The notes below the pieces were generated by a model. It did not search any database. It was not told where the DNA came from and saw only the letters and a list, made by a program, of their open reading frames with translations. Source: Avena insularis (lineage: Eukaryota; Streptophyta; Magnoliopsida; Poales; Poaceae). Taken from it: a stretch of DNA of 64,000 bases. The DNA is taken from NCBI GenBank assembly GCA_023614405.1, contig CM042694.1, positions 131,073,711 through 131,137,710 of the forward strand, read 5' to 3'. The position numbers were made by a program, and so were the translations under genes. Of the stretch, positions 57,745-64,000 are shown one piece after another (positions within the stretch are counted from its first letter, which is position 1; each line of letters starts with the position of its first letter).

Positions 57745-59386
57745 TGTTGGGTCCGCAGCATAGAAAACAAAAAAATTCCTACAATGAAAACTATACGCCA
57801 AGATCTATCTACTAGATACAGAGCAATGGGTGGACATACATCCATGGAGAACTTACCCTTGAAGACAACGAGTTTTGTTAACGAGTAGGAACTCATGGTT
57901 GATGTAGTCGTACGCTTGCCGATCTCAAGATCGTGTGGAAGTCCGAGCGCCGCAAATCGCCAGCACGTTCAAGCTTTCAACCGGACAACCTCCACCTCCT
58001 CGCTCCAGCGAATCAGCGGAAGCAGCAACTCCTTTCAGACACAAGGCCACCGGGAACATGTATCTCGCTAATCCGAGACCATGGGGGAATATCTAGAGGG
58101 GGAGAGAGATCCTTCACGAGGAGGTGTGTTTGTGAGAGGGGAGAGGGTGGCTTTATATAGGAGGGAGGGAGACCCCTCCCCTCCCATAGCCGGCGCATGA
58201 GGGCGGGGACTCCTCCCCTCCTTCATTCATGTGGTGAACCTCCACTCACATAAACATGGCCTCCACCCAAAATCCCACTCACATGTATTTAATTTCCACC
58301 AAATTAAATGCAACTCTCAAATAATAAAACTCTTTTATTTATTTTATTTAGAATTTTGTTAATTACTTTAATTAACAAACATTCACATAAAACCCCTTGC
58401 AACATTTCAATATCACATGCAGAACCACTTTCTGCAATTTCACCAACAATTCCGGTTTCTATCGAACAATTTCGGTTTCTATCGAAACATTTCCTGCGCT
58501 TTGCAAACCTTTTGTCTGGAACATATGTGCTCCTAAATGGTGTCCGCAACCCTTAAGTGTGTCACCCTACGGTTCGCGAATAATGCGGACATGATTGAGA
58601 CTCCTCTCAGATCAATAATCGAGCGGGACACAGAGATCCATCTTGACTCCTGCATATTCAACGATGACTTCTGTGATCGTGAGAACCTTTAACGTCAGCA
58701 ATTTAATCCCTTTGTCTCATGATATAATAGATGTCTGAGATTCGATCATCGGTATCCAAATACCTAGTTTGATCTAGATTCGACATGCACTCTTTCTCGT
58801 TCCCGTGATATAACATTCTAGTGATCACATCACTTGCTTGCAAGCTATCTTAATGTGATATCACCGAGAGGGCCCAGAGTATATCTATCCGTCATCGGGA
58901 TTGACAAATTCCACTCTTGATCCATGAGCCTCAACATAACACCTTCATAGCACTGAACCCACCTTTATGGTCACCCTGTTACGGTGTGACGTTTGATGTT
59001 ATCAAGATACTCTTCCGGTGTTAGCAATTAACATGATCTCATGGTCTAAGGATTAAGACTACTTTGTATGATGTTATAGCAATATAAACATAATGACTTG
59101 ATCGTAATGCTATACTTCGGATGAATGTTCATCACATCATTTCACAAATGTTGTGACCTTGTTATTAACAACATCCAATGTCCATGATCAGGAAACCTTG
59201 ATCATCTTGTTAATCAACAAGCTAGTCTATAAGAGAGGCATAACTAGGAACCCTTTTTGTTTATTAAACACACATGTATTGATGTTTCCTATCAATACAA
59301 TTATAGCATGCAAAATAAATATCTATCATATACAAGGAATACATAATAACAACTTTATTATTGCCTCTCAGGGCATATTTCCTTCA
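57745..59386 (-). repeat. 5' LTR of Copia B (minus-strand element)
   Basis: 1642 bp, the partner of 51039-52689. Small differences (for example near 57953-57985 and 58444-58475) are short indels. Confidence 0.9.
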
Positions 59387-59391
59387 AAAAA

Positions 59392-59660
59392 GGCGAGGGC
59401 AAAAGACAAACACACTAGTAGAAGTGAGGGACATTCTGTTGTCAATATGGTGCAGAAAAATGCCCACAAGTTTAAGGGAAATAACAAAGTCTGCCAGACT
59501 ACCAACTTCAAGAATAAGAAGGGGTAGAACAAGGAAAAAAATAACCTTGTTGGGTGTGTGGCGAGATTGGCCATTAGGCTCATCATTGTCCATAGAAGAA
59601 AGGCAAGAAGGGTCAGACTGGACAGAGTTCTAAATCTGTCAACATGGTGGGTACGGTAAT
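59392..59660 (+). pseudogene. Copia gag of A, C-terminal part
   Basis: After element B the reading resumes: KARAKDKHTSRSEGHSVVNM, VQKNAHKFKGNNKVCQ, a stop after FKNKKG, and shifted remains of a CCHC zinc knuckle (VCGETGHWAHHCP-like; only parts fit any one frame), then GQTGQSSKSVNMV. Confidence 0.7.
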
Positions 59661-60207
59661 TTATTATCTACTACTTTTCAGTATTTCAACCCACGAAATG
59701 GTGGGTTGATACGGGTGACAATGTCCATCTGTGTGCTAACATTTCCATGTTCACCTCTTATCAGGCTCGAGATTCCTTAGTCATGATGGGGAATGGGTTA
59801 TATGCTACTGTTCTTGGTGCTGGCACGATAGATCTGAAGTTTACTTCGAGCAAGATCGTGCAATTGAAGAACGTGCAGCATGTCCCTTCTATCAAGAAGA
59901 ATATCGTTAGTGGTTCCCATCTTCTGAAAGATGGGTTTAAGTTGGTATTTGAGTCCAATAAAGTTGTACTGTCTAAGTATGGAACCTTTGTTGGAAAAGG
60001 CTATGAATGCAGAGGCATGTTCCGTTTTTATTGGTAGACTTATGTGATGATATAGTGAACCATGTTTGTACTACTAGTAATGAAACTAATGTTTGGCATT
60101 CACGACTTTGTCATATTAATTTTGGTTGTATGTTGCGGGTTGCTGGTATGAGTTTAATTCTGAAATTCACTATTGTCAAAGGCTCTAAGTGCCATGCTTG
60201 TGTGTAA
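59661..60207 (+). pseudogene. Protease and pre-integrase region of Copia A
   Basis: WWVDTG-like text near 59700 (GTGGGTTGATACGGGTG) holds the protease Asp as DTG. GNGLYATVLGAGTIDLKFTS, LKNVQHVPSIKKNIVSGS and LLKDGFKLVFESNKVVL follow. A frameshift after YECRGMF leads to TNVWHSRLCHINFGCMLRVA and KGSKCHACV, the pre-integrase zinc region. Confidence 0.8.
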
Positions 60208-61215
60208 GAAAAGCATCCTCGCAACCCTCACAAGCCTGGAGAGGAGAGAAACTTGGCACCATTAGAACTCATACATTCGGATCTATGTGAGATGAATGGT
60301 GTGTTGACAATTAGTGGAAAGAAATATTTCATGATATTGATTGATGATTCTACTAGGTACTGTTATGTATATCTCTTGAAAACTAAAGGCGAGGCCTTAG
60401 ATTTCTTTGAAATCTATAAGGCGGAAGTTGAAAATCAACTTGAGAGAAAGATCAAAAGAATTCGGTTTGATCGTGGTGGAGAGTATTTTTCTAATGAGTT
60501 CAATTTATTCTGTTCGGAACATGGTATTATACATGAGAGGACGCCTCCCAATTCCCCTCAATCTAATGTGATTGTTGAGAGGAAAACCGGACTCTAACAG
60601 ATTTGGTTAATGCCATGTCAGACACTGCCGGTTTATCCAAGGAATGGTGGGGGAGGCTATATTGACTTCATGTCATGTCCTAAAACATGTTCCAACTAAG
60701 AATAAAGAGATTACTCCATTTGAAGAATGGGAAAAGAAAAGGTTGACACTCTCTTACTTACAAACTTGGGGTTGTTTGGCAAAGGTCAACGTGCCAACCA
60801 ACAAGAAGCGTAAGCTTGGACCGAAAACTGTGGATTGTGTCTTTCTTGGCTATGCTTCTCATAGCATTGCTTATAGATTTTTTGTGGTGAAATCTGAAGT
60901 GGAGGACATGAGTGTCAGTACCATTTTTGAATCAAGAGATGCTACATTCTTTGAGGATATATTTCCTATGAGAGATATGCCTAGCATATCTAATAAGGAA
61001 TATGATCCAATTTCCGAACCTGAAACTCCCATAGAGACCGATGAACAATCAGATAATGAGAGTTCAGATTCAGATGAGGATGACAATAAAGCTCCCACAA
61101 GGAGCAAGAGACAAAGGATCGCAAGATCTTTTGGTAATGATTTCATTGTGTACCTAGTGGATGACACTCCCACTACTATTTCAGAAGCTTTTGCATCTCC
61201 GGATGTAGACTACTA
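60208..61215 (+). pseudogene. Integrase of Copia A
   Basis: LELIHSDLCEMNGVLT, FMILIDDSTRYCYVYLL and RFDRGGEYFSNEFN carry the DDE residues. ERTPPNSPQSNVIVERK follows, then a frameshift at about 60595. The rest includes LTSCHVLKHVPTKNKEITPF, LQTWGCLAKVNVPTNKKRK and KTVDCVFLGYASHSIAYRF. The end is acidic (SDNESSDSDEDDNKAPTRSK). Confidence 0.85.
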
Positions 61216-62235
61216 AAAGGAAGCGGTTCAAAGCGAGATGGATTCCATCTTGGCTAATGGAATGTGGGAGATATATGAACGTCCGTATGGGTTTAAACCT
61301 GTAGGATGTAAATGGGTATTTAAAAAAGAAGCTTAGGGCTGATGGTACTATTGAAAAGTGCAAAGCTCGGCTTGTGGCTAAAGGCTATACCCAAAAGGAA
61401 GGAGAAGATTTCTTTGATACTTACTCACCTATGGCTAGATTTACCACAATTCGAGTACTACTATCACTGGCTGCCTCTCACGGTCTTCTTGTTCATCAAA
61501 TGGACATTAAGACAGCTTTCCTAAATGAAGAGTTGGATAAGGAAATTTACATGGAACAGCCTGATGATTTTGTACTAGATGGTCAAGAGAGAAAGGTGTG
61601 TAAATTAAAGAAATCTTTGTATGGCCTCAAACAAGCTCCCAAGCAATGGCATGCGAAGTTTGAAAGAACTTTGACATCTGTGGGCTTTGTTGTAAATGAA
61701 GCCCGCCATGGTGGGGGTGAGGGAGTTGTCCTATGTCTCTGTGTTGATGACATACTAATTTTTGGGACAAGTCTCAAAGTGATTAATGAGGTCAAAACCT
61801 TATTGTCTCAATGTTTTGAGATGAAGGATCTTAGAGAAGCTGATGTTATCTTAAACATAAAGCTACTGAGAGATGAGAATAATGGGATTACACTTGTGCA
61901 ATCACATTATGTGGAGAAGGTGTTGAGTAGATTTGGATATGATGATCTCCCCAACACCTTATGATCCTAGTGTTTTGCTTCGAAAGAATCAAAAGGCGGC
62001 TAGAGATCAATTGAGATACTCTCAGATTATTGGCTCACTTATGTATTTAGCTTGCGCTACGAGGCCTGACATCTCGTTTGCTGTGAGCAAACTTAGCCGG
62101 TTTGTGGCCAACCCGGAAGATGATCATTGGCATGCTCTTGAGAGAGTAATGCGCTATTTAAGGGGAATGTTGAACTATGGAATTCATTATACCGAGTATC
62201 CAAGAGTACTTGAAGGGTATAGTGATTCAAATTAG
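61216..62235 (+). pseudogene. Reverse transcriptase of Copia A
   Basis: Shifted remains of the N-terminal block (CKWVFKK near 61305) precede LVAKGYTQKEGEDFFDTYSP, LVHQMDIKTAFLNEELDKEI, SLYGLKQAPKQWHAKFE and VVLCLCVDDILIFGTS with a CVDD active site (VDD kept). A frameshift at about 61960 leads to SQIIGSLMYLACATRPDISF and YLRGMLNYGIHYTEY. Confidence 0.87.
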
Positions 62236-62685
62236 ATATCAGATGCTGATGAGATAAAGGCCACAAGTGGATATATATTCACTCTTGGTGGTGGTGGTGT
62301 TTCATGGAAGTCTTGCAAGCATACCATCTTAATGAGGTCAACTATGGAAGTAGAACTCACAGCATTAGATACTGCGACTGTCGAAGCAGAATGGCTTCGT
62401 GAACTCTTAATAGATTTGCCTATGGTTGAAAAACCAATATCGGCAATCCTTATGAACTGTGATAACCAAACTGTGATTGTCAAAGTGAACAGTTCTAAGG
62501 ACAATATGAAGAGTTCAAGACATGTCAAGAGAAGACTGAAGTCTGTCAGAAAGCTGAGAAACTCCGGAGTTATAGCATTGGATTATGTCCAAACAGCTAA
62601 GAATCTGGAAGATCCTTTTACGAAAGGACTATCAAGAAATTTGATAGAAAATGCATCGAGGGAGATGGGTTTGAGACCCACGTGA
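62236..62685 (+). pseudogene. RNase H of Copia A
   Basis: After a stop (TAG, 62234) the frame has [17 protein letters not shown], then [40 protein letters not shown] and [20 protein letters not shown], ending EMGLRPT. Catalytic Glu (EVE) and Asp (CDNQ) are present. The end is at the usual place for Copia polyproteins. Confidence 0.87.
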
Positions 62686-63232
62686 GTTGTCAAGGGGGTA
62701 ACCCAACCTATGTGATCAGAGATCCCATGAATTAGGACCTGGGAAAACAAACCGAAACAATTGAGTTGAGAGGAACTTTTAATACTCCCACTCCGCTACA
62801 GATGCAATTGTCTCATAGTATTCTATAAGGAAGGTTGATTATGTCTTAATATGTTCTGACTGTCTCCTTGGGAGCAAAGACGCTGTCCTACAGAGCGATC
62901 TTGAAAGAACACGCCTATATGGGCTACATTGCTGGTCACAGTGTATGAGATTTGGGTGAATCTCTAGGAAGCTCATGAAAGGCCGAGAAGTATGACTTAT
63001 AAGCTCCACCCGAGGGGTAGCCTATGGCAGCCAAGTATCGGTAACGGCATTGAGTGAAACTTGATGCGCAAGACTGGAAATTCAAGGCATAGTCCATTGT
63101 TCAGTTGTAGTAAGCGTATCTCTTTGTCTAGGTGGAAGTTCAACTTAACAGTCCTCACTGAACTGCAGGTATATTAAACAGTGAGTGGAATTAATGAGCC
63201 ATATGATGTGCCTCTGAGATCTAGTGAGGGAT
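62686..63232 (+). other. 3' untranslated part of Copia A
   Basis: About 550 bp without a gene. The last bases, GATCTAGTGAGGGAT, are the probable polypurine tract before the LTR. Confidence 0.65.
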
Positions 63233-64000
63233 TGTTAGATTTATATGGGTTGCGACCCATGTAGGCAGCCCATTTAGTCTAATAAATCCTGAAATCTCAA
63301 GGCCCATCTATTATGACAGTTTGGGAGCTCTATGGAAGACAAATTTTAGTTCCATATTACTATTGGGAGAGAGTTGGACCAGCTTATAGGGTGAGTTGTT
63401 TCACTCCCACTAAGTAAGTGAAAAGAGAAGGAGTCCACGTGCACTCATCCTCCTCCGCCGCCCGCCTCGCCTCGCCGCACGCGCGTCGCGTCTCGTGAAT
63501 CGAGTTCGAGTTAGAAACTCGTTTTGTGGAAGACTAAATTTTAGCTTGGTGCACCAGCTGTTGGGTACGTGTCAACATTCATGTGGATGTTTGACGCGTG
63601 TCTTTGTGTTCCATCGCGTGGCGACTCGGTTGGCTCACCTCCCAGACTATAGAGCGAGAGACAGACAGATCTAGATGCATCCAGTTCTTTTCTCAGTCTC
63701 TCTTGATGTGTGTTTCTCTTGCTGCGCTGCTCTCTAGGCTTCCCCATCCTGACGGCTGCGTGCACTGCTGTCCAGTGGCGAATCTAGCCCATTTTACTAG
63801 GGTGGGGCATACGTAACTTGGGCTGGGTTTTTTTATTTTTTTCTTATTTTTTTATATATGTAATATGGGCTGGGCCAAATTTTAGGGTGGGACCTGCCCC
63901 ACCCTTCCACCCTGCTGGCTCCGCCACTGCTGTTGTCCGTGAGAGCAGGCATCGAAAACCCTGTCCGTTGAGATCCTGTACCGGGAGACGGGCGATATGG
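63233..64000 (+). repeat. 3' LTR of Copia A, cut by the window edge
   Basis: It aligns with 49592-50155 and contains an extra 157-bp MITE plus duplication. The window ends at GGGAGACGGGCGATATGG, roughly 55 bp short of the expected LTR end. It retains about 35 bp (near 63283-63320) that the 5' LTR has lost. Confidence 0.85.
63773..63929. mobile_element. hAT-type MITE in the 3' LTR of A
   Basis: The ends are CAGTGGCGAATCTAGCC and (inverse) CAGTGGCGGAGCCAGC. Flanking octamers CTGCTGTC (63765-63772) and CTGTTGTC (63930-63937) form an 8-bp duplication with one mismatch, the hAT hallmark. The 5' LTR has the uninterrupted site (TGCTGTCCGG near 50084). There is no coding capacity. Confidence 0.85.

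Larger units (their letters stand above)
51039..59386 (-). mobile_element. Copia retrotransposon B (Angela/BARE-like), nearly complete
   Basis: LTRs at 51039-52689 and 57745-59386 are almost identical by eye. AAAAA flanks the element (51034-51038, 59387-59391), within an A-run. On the minus strand the order is LTR, tRNA-Met primer site, leader, gag, protease region, integrase, reverse transcriptase, RNase H, polypurine tract (AAGTGGGAGAC), LTR. Gag and the RT/RNase H junctions are broken. High LTR similarity suggests a fairly recent insertion. Confidence 0.9.
49592..64000 (+). mobile_element. Copia retrotransposon A, split by element B
   Basis: The 5' LTR is 49592-50212 and the 3' LTR starts at 63233 and leaves the window. 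Between them, on the plus strand, are gag, protease, integrase, reverse transcriptase and RNase H in the Copia order. Element B is inserted in gag (51039-59386). Stops and frameshifts occur in every part. Left flank TGCAT (49587-49591) would be the target duplication; its partner is not in the window. Confidence 0.88.

Noticed and set aside
1..64000. CRISPR arrays, rRNA genes, full tRNA genes and bacterial-type operons
   Set aside because: None seen. Repeats in the window are transposon ends, LTRs and microsatellite-like tracts of a plant genome.

Overview
The window is nuclear DNA from a grass, most likely a pooid cereal (wheat, barley or oat group). The evidence is a plant Argonaute gene with GT-AG introns in a dense stack of nested LTR retrotransposons, including Angela/BARE-like Copia LTRs beginning TGAAGG on their own strand, Athila/Sabrina-like Gypsy LTRs beginning TGATAC, and CACTA elements with AGTCCCGG...CCGGGACTAAAGG subterminal hairpins. 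I see no prokaryotic, organellar or viral genome features. Family names rest on remembered sequence features, not on a search.

The only intact-looking host gene is a minus-strand Argonaute of the AGO2/AGO3 type at 44396-49100. It has three exons (49100-48617, 47321-46256, 45821-44396) that join in frame to 991 codons plus stop. N, PAZ, MID and PIWI regions are present, and the catalytic tetrad reads D-E-D-D, with Asp replacing the usual last His. A short three-LTR element lies about 400 bp beyond its stop codon and a Copia element begins about 490 bp upstream of its ATG.

The left part (1-36240) can be read as nested insertions. A CACTA element (18444-19084 plus 30361-36240) was entered by Copia element D (minus strand, truncated at 6998, 5' LTR at 16810-18443) and by Gypsy-like element E (19085-30360). 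D carries a complete non-autonomous Athila-like element C (8751-15656, target duplication CTTAG). E has a TG...CA element J (19098-24280, duplication GTATA) 13 bp inside its 5' LTR, and J contains a 3.7-kb probable solo LTR K (19907-23621, duplication TACTC). A second partial K copy lies at 3396-6997. Both E and a Gypsy remnant at 823-2768 carry an ORF on the strand opposite to their LTRs that resembles the 'putative gypsy type transposon' family; in E this reverse gene shows GT-AG introns.

The middle (36243-43992) holds a decayed LINE (36257-40500), a 1.06-kb TIR-bounded element containing a broken gene (40656-41719), and a small minus-strand LTR element with three LTRs between one TTGTA duplication (42166-43992). 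The right part (49592-64000) is Copia element A, plus strand, split in its gag by a nearly full-length minus-strand Copia element B (51039-59386, duplication AAAAA). The 3' LTR of A runs off the window and carries a hAT-type MITE. Almost all transposon ORFs contain stops or frameshifts, so most elements are dead. Several are non-autonomous by structure.
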